Positions 39,301 through 42,351 are shown, counted from the first letter of the stretch. The stretch: DNA of 64,000 nucleotides from Siphonodentalium dalli (GCA_032622095.1 CP136063.1:278251426-278315425); one strand, 5' to 3'. Numbers and translations are program-made. Notes: generated from the sequence alone by a model not told the origin.

Positions 39301-42222
39301 CGTACATTCACTATGGTAATCTTCCCGGCTTCCTTCTTTGATAGGTTTGGCAGTATATTAACACCGAGAGAGGTTGCTCTAGTTACTGTTGATGGGATAT
39401 TGCGACAAGAACCAATAATTTACGTGCCAAGGAACTTACGGGTGGTGACCTGGTTGAAACCGTAAGTATTTTAATAAAGATACAATAATGTCAATACAAC
39501 ATATTACTAATAGTCTGATGTCTTGGAACACTATAATTATCTTCAAAAATATATACGATGTTAACCCTTATACCCCGTCTTAAATCATTGTTAAATCGTT
39601 GTTAAATCATTGTGTTAAAATCATTGTTAAATCATTGTTAAAGGTACTCAATCCGATAAAACTCCTCTCAATTACTATTTCAATGACTTCGGGGGTCAAA
39701 AATATTTGATTCGAGTCGAGGAAGCCACCCATCAAAGCTCAGATTTTTTAGATATCGATTTTAGAAATCTATTATTTTTCATTATCGGGAATACTTTCTG
39801 GTCCAGATCACAGTCAAAATTGCGTTATTATTACCACTTGCTTTTAGAGTTATCCATCCTTGTCTGTTTGAATAATGTTATGGTGTACACATCTCGAGCA
39901 TATTACGAAGTTGAAGGCAATTATTAGTACTCATCTCGAGAAAATAAAAAATTTCAAAAATCAATATCTGATAACTCTGAGCTTTGTTTGATGGGTTCCT
40001 CGACTCGAATCAAATATTTTTTACCCCAAAGCCAAAGAAATAGTAATATAGGACCCTCTGATCGGATTGTTGTTGTTGGAATCTGTTGAGATGGGGATCC
40101 TCTGATCGGATTGAGTACCTTTAAATGGTATTCGGGATTCAAATAAAAGGCTGATATGCTACTTTGATGGCGACGAACAAACTCCATGCAGCGCCCTCTA
40201 CGTTAACACTGCGATATAGCACTGTCACAATGATGGTACTTTGCGGACCGATACATCTATTTTTACATATCGTCGGAACTATATTTAATCACCTACTATC
40301 TTATTTTGACCACCAACAGTAATACTGTTTGCAATAATGGCAATTCTTACGGTTATTGATAAGAACAATATGAACTGAGCCAGACGTAGACAATTTTAAT
40401 CCTAAAACATAAGAACTGAGAACACTTAAGAAATTCTTACCAAATGTCCTTAATTATGGCCATGGTATCTCAGCGGAGCGATGGGAGACAACTGTGCCTG
40501 GAGTTTGTGCGACGGAGTGTGTTATTTGATGGCTATAATGCATGGGTTTTTTTTTCTATCTATATTTCTATATCCTTTTCGGTGTTCGGGCGCTAGTTGA
40601 GGCCCCCTCCCCCACCCCCATGGAATACGGAATACCATGCTGCACTTAACACAGATGGTGGAATACGGAATACCAGTTAACAGCCATATGGAATACATCA
40701 AAATATATGAAAATTCCATTTTTTGGAAGGTCGGCGTACGAATACCTGTATTTTTGGAATACCGAATACCTCCTAACAGAGGGACCGAATACGGCGTACC
40801 GCATAACAGGGCATGGAATACGGCGTACGAAAAGAGGGGGTGGGGGCCTCCTAGTTTACATGTGAGAGGCATTCACAGATCAATCCCATCACCACTCGTC
40901 ACATCCGGTCATCACCTGATCACGGTCCTGAAAAAAGAGTATGTAGCCATCGGGAGTTTTTTTCTCTTAAAGGGGTGCTGATCGTGTTGTACACTAAATC
41001 CGGCCATTCACGGGACCATCTCCTTTTATACTCTACAGAATATATGACCCGCCATATCAAATCCAGTCGTAAGTCGGGATTGTTTTTACCCTGTGCCAAT
41101 GCATTCTCTTATATATGCGAGTCGACCATAGGTCGCCTCACATATATAAGAGAATGCATTGGCCTAACAATTTTTTTTCATTTTTTAAAAATAAATGTTT
41201 CTTACAATTTTTAGGACATAAAATAAAAAACATCCATCACCCTGCAGGGAGCCCCACACATATATAGAAGCATATAGAAGAGTGTCGTCTGCTCATGTTT
41301 GTCTGGAGCTCTGTATGGGTGAAATTATAAAATTGTTAAAGAATACAAGAAAAATTATTAAAATTGTAAAAAATTGTTAGGCCAATGCATTCTCTTATAT
41401 ATGCGAGGCGACCTATGGTCGACTCGCATATATAAGAGAATGCATTGACACAGGGTAAAAAAATCCCGACTTACGACTGGATTTGATATGGCGGGTCACA
41501 TATATGTAACAACTGAATGAGTTTGAGCTATGGATTAGTGCAAATTACATCCATGTGCGCTATGAACGATGCAAACAACACTGTAATTATTATTAATGAA
41601 TTAATGACTGGAGTCATAAATTTATTTTCATTATAATTACCATGTTGTTTGCATCGTTCATAGAACGCATAAGAGTATTTTGCACCAATCCATGGCTCAA
41701 ATCCAGTCATTTGTTGCATATGTTATGTTGATTATACTAGGAGGTGGTCCCGTAAATTACCGGATTTGGTGTACAGTACCACTTTAATGTCATGGTGGTA
41801 CGTACAGATGGGTAGATTGCTATTAATAAATGTGATGAAAAATATAGATGGTATTGAATGTGAAGTCTATGGTCTTCATCAGATTTATTTTCTGAACTGC
41901 ATTCAGTATTCACCCTCTCTGTTAACTGGTATTCAGCCTCTCTGTTAACTGTATTCAGGATTTGGGGAGAAAGGGGTGATCGACAACCTCAGTTAAATAC
42001 CGATATATAACTGATATATATTACAAACAATAATACCGATATATAACGGATATATACGACAAACAATAAATCAAATGCTTTATACGAGGTTATATATACA
42101 TCGCTTTATAACAATATTTTTTCAGGTTTATCCCATTCGAGGCATTGAAACTGTCAAAGAAATTTGGTAAATTTGGAATCGAACAGCAGTACTGGAAGAA
42201 CACGAGGGATGATCGCAGATAA
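94..42222 (+). CDS. SDR16C-type short-chain dehydrogenase/reductase, six exons (whole gene)
   Basis: Joined exons 94-303, 18587-18826, 31740-31846, 34747-34884, 39345-39461 and 42126-42222 give one open frame of 302 codons, with intron phases 0, 0, 2, 2, 2 and GT-AG borders throughout. Seen in the protein: a hydrophobic N-terminus (residues 2-28) that looks like an ER or lipid-droplet anchor; the cofactor glycine motif TGGGHGIG (42-49); Asp67 after the second strand, which usually favours NAD over NADP; NNAG (119-122); structural Asn144; catalytic Ser172 and Tyr185-x3-Lys189; and a PNVVNTG segment (218-224). Order, length and local wording (for example AHFW, then FLPGM) match the SDR16C family (RDH10, SDR16C5, HSD17B11/13), whose members oxidise retinol or steroids or act on lipid-droplet substrates. 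The exact orthologue and substrate cannot be settled here. All introns are invaded by repeats, yet no exon is damaged, which suggests a working gene. Confidence 0.9.
304..1120. repeat. Start of intron 1: degenerate direct repeats
   Basis: Sequence near 516, 690, 805 and 938 repeats a theme of 'CACATAGGTCA', 'ACCAGGGGA', 'GTCATGG(G/T)ATAG(G/A)TGCC' and 'TTGAC', separated by AT-rich spacers with 'ATACC(C/A)AAAATGGTTGG'. These look like three or four diverged copies of one unit of roughly 150-220 bp. No coding signal was seen. Confidence 0.45.
1126..1338. mobile_element. Palindromic Tc1/mariner-like MITE, complete copy
   Basis: An almost perfect palindrome of 213 bp that begins CAGTAATGCCCAAAGTAATT and ends with its complement. 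It is flanked by TA on both sides (1124-1125 and 1339-1340), the target duplication of Tc1/mariner elements, whose ends often start CAGT. The two arms meet at GCTCTCGACGAGAGC near 1231. It has no coding capacity. Related copies: a half copy at 3530 and a tandem triplet at 26584-27062. Confidence 0.75.
1445..1740. repeat. GC-rich segment with imperfect inverted repeat
   Basis: GGGTGGCCCGCCAAAAATAC near 1454 is mirrored by GGCATTTTTGGCGATCCACC near 1571. Long C and G runs follow at 1645-1700. The open frame through it is proline-rich, low-complexity translation and is not judged to be a gene. Confidence 0.35.
1938..2074 (+). pseudogene. Element A gag, N-terminal fragment
   Basis: ATG at 1938 opens [19 protein letters not shown] and continues to KKAAKL, where the TTAA-target MITE begins. 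The short acidic/basic start and the 'F-x-x-F-K-x-R-x-x-L-C-F' helix resemble the N-terminal gag of Mag-like Gypsy elements. The frame is lost in the inserted DNA; gag resumes after 3101. Confidence 0.55.
2075..3097 (-). mobile_element. TTAA-target MITE (AGGGGTACTGTA family), copy 1, carrying a nested foldback element
   Basis: The left end AGGGGTACTGTAC follows TTAA at 2071-2074, and the right end TACAGTCCCCCT is followed by TTTA, a decayed TTAA. Much of the interior is the reverse complement of the copy at 46503-47094 (for example the GTAACATTACTTCGTACTC stretch near 3006). The element is lengthened by a foldback insertion at 2137-2603. TTAA targets and short inverted ends are the mark of piggyBac-type elements; no transposase is present. 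Confidence 0.65.
2137..2603. mobile_element. Foldback element FB1, copy 1 (hairpin-spacer-hairpin)
   Basis: Ends ATATGTGACCCGCCATATC and its complement enclose 467 bp. Each terminal arm contains its own hairpin: CCAATGCATTCTCTTATATA, then a short GTCGACCATAGGTCGCC loop region, then the complement. The spacer (2263-2485) is unique and includes CAGAGCCCCAGACAAACACG. No ORF of note. It sits inside the MITE at 2075-3097. Confidence 0.75.
3102..3527 (+). pseudogene. Element A gag, middle fragment
   Basis: After the MITE, gag-like sequence resumes in broken frames. Around 3300-3440 the translation reads [16 protein letters not shown] and later [18 protein letters not shown], as in gag proteins of Mag-like Gypsy elements (the 'C-F-x-x-x-x-x-E-x-L-x-x' helix). 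A single-base shift near 3285 and an in-frame stop near 3443 break it. Confidence 0.5.
3530..3634 (+). mobile_element. Palindromic TA-MITE, half copy
   Basis: It matches the left arm of the 1126-1338 MITE, from CAGTAATGCC to GGAAAGCTCTC, and stops at the palindrome centre. The second arm is absent and gag-like sequence continues. The left TA is present at 3528-3529. Confidence 0.65.
3637..4170 (+). pseudogene. Element A gag zinc-knuckle region and gag-pol junction, decayed
   Basis: Near 3654-3712 one frame reads [17 protein letters not shown], close to the 'C-x-x-H-x-x-x-x-C-P-x-Y-x-x-x-C' knuckle usual in Mag-like Gypsy gag. Further downstream the frames are broken and no protease active site was recognised with confidence. 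A decayed gag end and protease would be expected here by position. Confidence 0.4.
4172..4915 (+). pseudogene. Element A reverse transcriptase, frameshifted
   Basis: Two frames are needed. From about 4320 to 4480 it reads [20 protein letters not shown] and the [20 protein letters not shown] region, covering motif A with its first catalytic Asp and motif B. From 4484 to 4915 an open stretch of 143 codons reads [20 protein letters not shown] and onward, ending in the thumb ([15 protein letters not shown]). The catalytic YxDD box reads GISEDLV, so one of its two Asp residues is changed to Glu. No active enzyme can result. Confidence 0.7.
4930..5473 (+). pseudogene. Element A RNase H and linker, frameshifted
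   Basis: Translation in broken frames gives VLDVDAP, then [18 protein letters not shown]-like text, [19 protein letters not shown] and [11 protein letters not shown]. These are the Asp, Glu and Asp positions of Gypsy RNase H. A frame change near 5225 leads into [20 protein letters not shown] and a hydrophilic linker ending at 5473. The 'Y-x-x-G' and 'D-x-L-S/L-R-L-P' wording is typical of Mag-like elements. Confidence 0.65.
5490..5775 (+). pseudogene. Element A integrase, N-terminal part up to the insertion point
   Basis: The frame from about 5503 reads [20 protein letters not shown], a HHCC zinc-binding start. Remnants of the core continue to SDYFSR followed by a stop at 5768-5770. The sequence breaks at CCCAC (5771-5775), where the complete Gypsy element begins, and resumes at 10602 with [11 protein letters not shown]. 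Confidence 0.6.
5776..5928 (+). repeat. Element B 5' LTR
   Basis: Begins TGTTGGACTTTGAG and ends TAAACATAACA. Identical to the 3' LTR except for two substitutions in the CTGTTATTTCCGAC neighbourhood. Preceded by the CCCAC target duplication. Confidence 0.93.
5929..5946 (+). promoter_or_regulatory. Element B primer binding site (candidate)
   Basis: TGGCGTCCTCGACACCGG directly follows the LTR and starts with TGG, as expected for pairing with a tRNA 3' CCA end. The tRNA was not identified. Confidence 0.55.
5951..7069 (+). pseudogene. Element B gag and protease
   Basis: A 372-codon frame from the first ATG after the primer site. Residues about 1-200 are a helical gag with a C-F-x-x-x-H helix. 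Around residues 225-260 is a cysteine/histidine cluster (CARCTKRH, then [17 protein letters not shown]), a zinc-knuckle variant. Near residue 315 is the aspartic protease site PDTGAEGS. After NLRSRPVPN the frame becomes foreign and ends; the expected flap region is largely missing and the protein continues in another frame (from about 7035, [13 protein letters not shown]). This points to an internal deletion plus frameshift at about 6980-7030. Gag itself could still be made. Confidence 0.75.
7035..8363 (+). pseudogene. Element B protease end, linker and reverse transcriptase
   Basis: The frame carries a hydrophilic linker with a repeated [10 protein letters not shown]-type motif (about 7300-7375). 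The RT follows: [14 protein letters not shown], the catalytic Asp in [32 protein letters not shown] and the YxDD-equivalent [11 protein letters not shown]. All three catalytic Asp residues are present. A TGA at 8361-8363 interrupts just after DLRSFF, where Gypsy elements normally read on into LxNQ; the same frame continues after the stop. Confidence 0.8.
8364..9236 (+). pseudogene. Element B RT thumb, RNase H and linker
   Basis: The frame continues [19 protein letters not shown] and the palm/thumb joint. RNase H follows, with Asp in [13 protein letters not shown], Glu in [10 protein letters not shown], Asp in IVTDHRPL and a late Asp in KAADAMSRN. The linker to integrase ends [14 protein letters not shown] and stop. 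The true continuation into integrase ([15 protein letters not shown]) lies in another frame, so there is an indel near 9205-9220. Confidence 0.8.
9217..10292 (+). pseudogene. Element B integrase, with one stop and one frameshift
   Basis: The HHCC domain (NLHDSHQG...CSACARN) and the catalytic core follow: the first Asp in [10 protein letters not shown], the second in [10 protein letters not shown], the Glu in [14 protein letters not shown] at 9670-9672 falls between KHIT and SPRYPQSN, where a sense codon is expected. Near 9895-9935 the frame shifts; the C-terminal part ([19 protein letters not shown] and [11 protein letters not shown], a chromodomain-free SH3-like tail) ends at TGA 10290-10292. 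All catalytic residues survive. Confidence 0.8.
10435..10448 (+). promoter_or_regulatory. Element B polypurine tract
   Basis: GTGGGAAAGGGAGG lies immediately before the 3' LTR. This is the usual site for plus-strand priming. Confidence 0.7.
10449..10601 (+). repeat. Element B 3' LTR
   Basis: 153 bp, the same length as the 5' LTR with two mismatches. Followed by CCCAC, the second copy of the target duplication. Confidence 0.93.
10602..11401 (+). pseudogene. Element A integrase core and C-terminal remnants after the insertion
   Basis: Immediately after element B the broken integrase resumes: [18 protein letters not shown], then in another frame [20 protein letters not shown] with the second catalytic Asp. 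A region matching the catalytic Glu helix ([10 protein letters not shown]) follows, then [16 protein letters not shown] near 10905. Beyond about 11320 no coding likeness remains. A short palindromic stretch (GTATGGTAGTCCTACCAT) is near 11355. Element C begins at 11407. Confidence 0.6.
11407..11538 (-). repeat. Element C 3' LTR
   Basis: Matches 18190-18321 in length and sequence apart from three substitutions. AACCC precedes it on the plus strand. Confidence 0.88.
11783..12960 (-). pseudogene. Element C integrase, several frameshifts
   Basis: Read on the minus strand from about 12960: a zinc-binding start (LHAAHQGV, then [12 protein letters not shown]); a core with the first Asp replaced or displaced (FQCVCAYFF), [13 protein letters not shown], the second Asp unclear in [10 protein letters not shown], and CRAE; then frame changes near 12470 and 12430; then [11 protein letters not shown] and a C-terminal part ([33 protein letters not shown]). 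The last section, 11783-11995, is a proline/serine-rich tail in a further frame. The sequence is clearly integrase but cannot be translated as one protein. Confidence 0.75.
12936..13963 (-). pseudogene. Element C RT thumb and RNase H (downstream of the nested insertion)
   Basis: Directly after the insertion the frame reads [20 protein letters not shown] and [18 protein letters not shown]. RNase H follows: Asp in [14 protein letters not shown], Glu in [13 protein letters not shown], Asp in [11 protein letters not shown] and AADALSRHP. It also has a [11 protein letters not shown] insert between the first strand pair, as seen in related molluscan-type elements. A one-base deletion near 12960 ends the frame before the integrase. 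Confidence 0.8.
13968..15633. mobile_element. G/C-run inverted-repeat element inserted in element C pol
   Basis: 1,666 bp bounded by TGTAACA...TGTTACA and flanked by CCGG (13964-13967 and 15634-15637). Both ends carry alternating GGGTATCTTCCCC and GGGGAAGATACCC blocks, followed by matching AT-rich arms of about 200 bp or more (for example TTACCATAATAATATAAAAT). The interior has about seven units of roughly 165 bp, each with a palindrome around CAGGCCTG between runs of G and C; units left of about 14580 are inverted relative to those on the right. No ORF of note. Removing the element and one CCGG restores the pol frame, so it is a true late insertion. Confidence 0.8.
15629..18130 (-). CDS. Element C gag-protease-reverse transcriptase polyprotein (truncated by insertion)
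   Basis: An open frame of 833 codons. Residues 6-34 form a C2H2-like finger (C6, C11, H30, H34). Residues about 50-240 are gag with the [19 protein letters not shown] helix, followed by [12 protein letters not shown], half of a zinc knuckle whose second half is degraded. Between about 285 and 350 a 35-residue block (KVQKPAASS...SQD) is present twice. Protease [10 protein letters not shown] follows, then RT with [37 protein letters not shown] and [11 protein letters not shown]. Motif A reads [13 protein letters not shown], so the first catalytic Asp is Glu. The last codons lie in the inserted element, which supplies the stop. Confidence 0.82.
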   Translation of the reverse strand: MPAVQCPIAGCAYITEDPDAVIVAALITAHSTTHVPVSAAIAKVEKVKRPTISAAGTSEEWTYFTARWTEYVEATKITGQDKVVQLLECCDDPLRKDLTRSAGGSLTNKTENEVLAAIKRLAVRKENTMVARVTLHNMRQDRDESIRSFGARLRGQASVCKFLMDCPGCAHEVNYTEEILRDVLSRGLADPEIQLDLLGDKNQDMTLEEVFQFVEAKEAGKRSASRLLDSHAVEAARSSYKHNKQSDMKDKSDPCSYCGKRGHGKNSLARVRDHNMECVCRSKDKPKVQKPAASSMVECDGAVFDTLCSASNSQDRDHKLDQPKVQKPAASSKVECDGAVFNTSCSASDSQDRKNDKTIAIEHHVYDTLSDAWFRKRSKPQPFVELKAKVLPSDYVALGFTTTFRPKTALLSAMADTGCQSCLAGIRVIHRLGLQQSDLIPVTMKMHAANSKGIRIIGATVLRLSGVNGQGQYVETRQMTYVTESSDKLFLSREACIDLGIIPTTFPMVGETHNLSTTANAVNNHANGYTDVMNMNGTSASCDCPRRQLPPPPPTKLPFPATEENRQKLHNYLLNHYKSSTFNNCEHQPLPRMDGPPMRLMVNSNATPVAYHTPIPVPLHWRDQVKSGLDQDVRLGVLEPVPVGEPVTWCHRMVICAKKNGMPRRTVDFQPLNAHATRETHHKPSPFHQARSIPRKKKTVFEAWNEYHSIPIHESDRHLTTFITPWGRYRYKTAPQGYIASGDGYTRRYDEIVSDFPNKTKCIDDVLLWSDSIEESFFQAAEWLDMCSRHGIILNAEKFEFGRDVVEFAGFEITSDNVLPSMKYLRSILDFPV
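18190..18321 (-). repeat. Element C 5' LTR
   Basis: 132 bp, matching 11407-11538 with three substitutions. Followed on the plus strand by AACCC. The gag ATG lies 60 bp inside on the minus strand. Confidence 0.88.
18587..18826 (+). CDS. SDR16C gene, exon 2 (NNAG motif)
   Basis: Codes residues 71-150. The acceptor is ...ATTCCAG before AAAGGAAAT, and the donor is TGG before GTAAGT; both junctions are phase 0. The translation continues exon 1 as expected for the family (acidic residue, then an N-x-ET helix). It contains the AYVCDVT strand, the NNAG motif (119-122) that stabilises the central sheet, and the FEVN segment whose Asn144 belongs to the catalytic tetrad. It ends in AHFW, a typical SDR16C border. 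Confidence 0.88.
18936..19262 (-). repeat. Dispersed-repeat-like segment with polyglutamine frame
   Basis: The minus strand has a 75-codon frame (18987-19214) reading [20 protein letters not shown], then a run of nine Gln codons (mostly CAA) and a Lys-rich end. Next to it is TTTATATAGCGCTCGCTTAGC...TAAGCGCTGTACC (19225-19268), wording I associate with dispersed invertebrate repeats. It could be the end of a retroelement frame. It lies in intron 2 and I do not call it a host gene. Confidence 0.35.
19270..20860. other. Intron 2, no recognised feature
   Basis: AT-rich, with only short frames and no match to a family I recognise. A few short simple repeats occur (a CTTCTTCTTCTTT run near 20265). 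Confidence 0.4.
20878..21780. repeat. ACCATGGT-type palindromic array, left copy
   Basis: Begins CCCATATAAAAATCCCCCTT. A large inverted repeat centred near 21035 follows, whose arms share GATATTTTGGCCACCCAT. From 21125 to about 21730 there is a direct array of a 30-43-bp theme (GATGGTATACTGTGGTTTACC plus GTGGTGTTACCAT). Long frames through it are repeat translation, not genes. Confidence 0.75.
21850..22230. mobile_element. Foldback/MITE-like inverted repeat
   Basis: Outer arms GGAGCTTTTAACGCTCTCCG / CGGAGCGCGTTACAAGCTCC and inner arms AAAAGTTACTATCGGCTCA / TGAGCCGAGTAACTTTTAT fold on each other around 22040. A similar end (AGCGGAGCGCGTTACAGGCC) occurs alone near 38490. Confidence 0.55.
22530..22738. 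repeat. Inverted repeat of about 80-bp arms
   Basis: TTGACGTGTATTGC...TAAAATATTCAAGTGTTTGA (22541 on) is mirrored by TCAAACACCTGAATATTTTA...ATACACGTCAA (ending near 22730). AT-rich, non-coding. Confidence 0.55.
22859..23288 (+). repeat. Direct tandem duplication, two units of about 210-220 bp
   Basis: Unit 1 (22859-23066) and unit 2 (23067-23288) share AGCTGTAG(C/T)ACGTTACTAAAA, GTATCTCCGAGATTATCCGT and GCAGACTCCGTAACTGGGCG, and end GATGAAAATTGAAGAAT. Unit 2 has a small insertion (CATCACCGGCGTTCCGATC). Confidence 0.8.
23289..24985. other. Intron 2, simple repeats only
   Basis: A CT-rich microsatellite lies near 23865-23908. A degenerate GAATATGA(T/C)G(A/C)A-type repeat lies near 24010-24120. 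Nothing else recognised. Confidence 0.4.
24990..25400. repeat. ACCATGGT-type array, right copy, inverted relative to the left one
   Basis: Repeats of 'GTGCTACCACC(A/G)TGGTGATACC' and 'TTGGTAGAAAAACTTTACT', ending ACCAAGGGGGGTTTTTATATGGG. That end is the reverse complement of the start of the 20878 array (CCCATATAAAAATCCCCCTT). Confidence 0.7.
25910..26210 (+). repeat. Dispersed repeat ('agaagttgtttt...attactatgga' family)
   Basis: Two degenerate units carry AGAAGTTGTTTT(G)AGA(A)TTACTATGGA, 'GGCTTCGCAA' and 'CTTCATACCAAATATAAG'. The same wording recurs at 53450-55250. Confidence 0.5.
26584..27062. repeat. Palindromic TA-MITE amplified as three tandem 175-bp units
   Basis: Three compact palindromes (26585-26712, 26759-26887, 26934-27062) start and end like the MITE at 1126 (CAGTAATGCCCAAAGTAATT...CATTACTG with TA flanks). 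Identical spacers (TGAGTTATCATTAAACCTCA, AAATCCTTATATTGG) separate them, giving a 175-bp period. Confidence 0.75.
27350..28500 (+). repeat. Diverged direct repeats in intron 2
   Basis: 'GACCAATGTTGAC', 'CGATGAA(C/A)(T/C)GA', 'GGGGGGGTGTCAGAATCTTA / GGGGGTCTGAAATTAT' and 'CTCTATA' recur with spacing of roughly 200-250 bp. From 28155 to 28500 a separate duplication of about 180 bp carries 'ATTTATGTC(G/T)ATAAA', 'AAAATGACAG(G/A)G' and 'GTAATTAT(T/G)TTTTAGAT'. Confidence 0.45.
29040..29220. repeat. AT-rich short tandem repeat (CAGATTAA/TAATCTGA)
   Basis: Alternating TAATCTGA, CAGATTAA and ATATGATATATC words, partly palindromic. Non-coding. Confidence 0.5.
29277..29735. mobile_element. Foldback element FB1, copy 2
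   Basis: 459 bp with the same ATATGTGACCCGCC ends, terminal hairpins and spacer orientation as the copy at 2137. A few base changes and a small insertion (AGC after GCC) near the left end. Confidence 0.75.
29775..30169 (+). repeat. 47-bp satellite array, about 8.5 units
   Basis: Unit theme GAACCCCCAGATCACATATA, then AAATACATGCCATATTATAT, then ACCAT. Units are nearly identical. Two further units lie at 31096-31181. Confidence 0.85.
30175..31090. other. Intron 2, no recognised feature
   Basis: AT-rich unique-looking sequence between the satellite blocks. No gene or known repeat recognised. Confidence 0.35.
31096..31181 (+). repeat. 47-bp satellite, two detached units
   Basis: CACATATATAAAATACATGC...ATTATATACCAT twice, the same unit as the 29775 array, 0.9 kb away. 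Confidence 0.8.
31740..31846 (+). CDS. SDR16C gene, exon 3 (catalytic Ser and Tyr)
   Basis: Codes residues 151-185 plus two bases of codon 186. The acceptor is CTATTTCAG and the donor is TC before GTAAGTT (phase 2). The exon begins TLKEFLPGM and then carries HIVTISS with catalytic Ser172. It ends at DY, the catalytic Tyr185, 13 residues after the serine as is usual. Too short to stand out alone, but recognised by homology and by clean phase joins on both sides. Confidence 0.85.
31850..33130. other. Intron 3 left part, no recognised gene
   Basis: A G-run near 31965 and a small direct repeat 'TATCTGGTGTA(A/G)A(A/G)CAA(T/A)ATCA' at 32770-32860 are the only structures seen. Confidence 0.35.
33134..33265. 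repeat. Strong 132-bp hairpin
   Basis: AGAGCAT...GTTGACTACGCGAATGTAG and TGGTGTAGTTCA pair with TGAACTACACC and CTACATTCGCGTAGTCAAC...ATGCTCT. The loop is near GCCTTCGGC. It could be a MITE or an expressed hairpin. Confidence 0.6.
34122..34591. mobile_element. TTAA-target MITE (AGGTACTCAATCC family), copy 1
   Basis: 470 bp, starts AGGTACTCAATCCGATCAGA and ends with the complement of AGGTACTCAATCC. Flanked by TTAA at 34118-34121 and 34592-34595. Subterminal inverted arms include TTTGGCTTTGGGGGTAAAAA. No transposase. The TTAA target suggests a piggyBac-type origin. Confidence 0.8.
34747..34884 (+). CDS. SDR16C gene, exon 4 (YxxxK lysine, substrate-loop start)
   Basis: The acceptor TTATTTTAG precedes T, completing codon 186 (Ser). 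The frame continues ASKYAVFG, giving the YSASK form of the YxxxK motif with Lys189. It also contains the [10 protein letters not shown] helix-turn and the LPNVVNTGM segment that contacts the nicotinamide side in this family. The donor is AAAG before GTAAGA, phase 2. Confidence 0.88.
35325..35840 (+). repeat. Degenerate repeat array ('accatacagtcactccctgtatac')
   Basis: Words CATGACCATA, CAGTCACTCC, CTGTATACATATTC and CACACATGATCATAC recur every 50-60 bp, in intron 4 between exons 4 and 5. Confidence 0.6.
36460..37120 (+). repeat. Dispersed molluscan-type repeat with (GGACGTCC) tail
   Basis: Three units of 'AGGGGCATAACTC', 'AATTGGCGG(A/G)CGGAAC', 'AAATT(T/C)GAACTTGA' and 'TTATCATCCG', followed by ACGGACGGACGTCCGGACGT near 37070. 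The unit wording is common in molluscan genomes (inference from memory of such repeats). Confidence 0.55.
37474..37798 (+). repeat. 'ataatg-gaaacc' satellite, two 167-bp higher-order units
   Basis: A basic unit of about 20 bp (CATATAATG(G/A)(A/T)(G/T)AAACC) is organised in two near-identical 167-bp blocks. Family members also lie at 38515-38690, 51520-52985 and 55333-55530. Confidence 0.75.
37799..37906. repeat. 37-bp inverted repeat with 34-nt loop
   Basis: GTAGAAACAGCCAATCACCG...AATCGA and its complement (ending GCTGTTTCTAC) bracket a short AT-rich loop. It directly abuts the satellite. A second, overlapping pair (TTTTAATATTCATTATGACC / GGTCACAATGAATATTAAAA) links the loop to 37927-37950. 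Confidence 0.65.
38515..38690 (+). repeat. 'ataatg-gaaacc' satellite, short block
   Basis: Eight or so units of CATATAATGATGAAACCACAT type in intron 4. Confidence 0.7.
39168..39344 (+). repeat. Three 58-bp tandem copies of the exon 5 acceptor region
   Basis: Each unit reads TTAGGTGTACGTAC(A/G)TTCA, CTATGGTAA, TTCCCGGCT(T/G)(C/T)CTTCTT and ends (G/T)ATAGGTTTG. Candidate AG acceptors lie at 39227-39228, 39285-39286 and 39343-39344; only the last joins the open exon. Confidence 0.85.
39345..39461 (+). CDS. SDR16C gene, exon 5
   Basis: Codes residues 232-271 (first and last codons split). The acceptor TTTGATAG precedes GTTTGGC, and the donor is CC before GTAAGT (phase 2). The translation ([16 protein letters not shown], then [11 protein letters not shown]) matches the C-terminal helix and strand of SDR16C enzymes, in which a 'P-E-x-V' helix precedes a short hydrophobic strand ending near a proline. 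Upstream, the acceptor region is repeated three times with a 58-bp period (see findings). Confidence 0.85.
39642..40120. mobile_element. TTAA-target MITE (AGGTACTCAATCC family), copy 2
   Basis: 479 bp with the same ends and subterminal arms as the copy at 34122. TTAA at 39638-39641 and 40121-40124. Located in intron 5. Confidence 0.8.
40592..40855. mobile_element. Foldback element with GC-rich ends
   Basis: CTAGTTGAGGCCCCCTCCCC...and GGGGGTGGGGGCCTCCTAG form the ends. The interior has repeated GGAATAC(G/A)G(A/C)(A/G)TACC words. No credible gene despite overlapping frames on both strands. Confidence 0.55.
41042..41503. mobile_element. Foldback element FB1, copy 3 (spacer inverted)
   Basis: 462 bp, same ends and hairpins. 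The unique spacer is in the opposite orientation to copies 1 and 2 (GGAGCCCCACACATATATAG), so this copy inserted the other way round. Confidence 0.75.
41516..41712. repeat. Inverted repeat just downstream of FB1
   Basis: GAGCTATGGATTAGTGCAAA and TATGAACGATGCAAACAACA fold on TGTTGTTTGCATCGTTCATA and TTTTGCACCAATCCATGGCT around 41610. A MITE-like hairpin. Confidence 0.55.
42126..42222 (+). CDS. SDR16C gene, exon 6 (C-terminus and stop)
   Basis: The acceptor TTTTTTCAG precedes GTTTATCCC. The exon completes codon 271 (Pro), then [14 protein letters not shown], and ends with a basic tail and TAA at 42220-42222. The 'P(F/L)P-x-A' wording after the exon 5 strand is typical of the family's C-terminal helix. 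Total length of 302 residues is normal for SDR16C proteins. Confidence 0.82.
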
Positions 42223-42345
42223 TGTTCTTAATGTTCATTCGAATGTTGAATAATTTGCTTTAAAATTTCTTTTAAAATGCATCATTTGCACATAGTGTAT
42301 TATATGTTTTCTCATGTACCAACTTACCAATTGGCTGCATATGAG

Positions 42346-42351
42346 AATAAA
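42346..42351 (+). terminator. Polyadenylation signal AATAAA of the SDR16C gene
   Basis: AATAAA lies 124 bases after the TAA stop of exon 6, inside AT-rich sequence. This is a suitable distance for a short 3' UTR. Confidence 0.6.

Noticed and set aside
40522-40981. Two overlapping 114-116-codon frames on opposite strands
   Set aside because: Both lie in a GC-ended foldback with repeated GGAATACGG words; mirror-image coding is an artefact of the inverted repeat.
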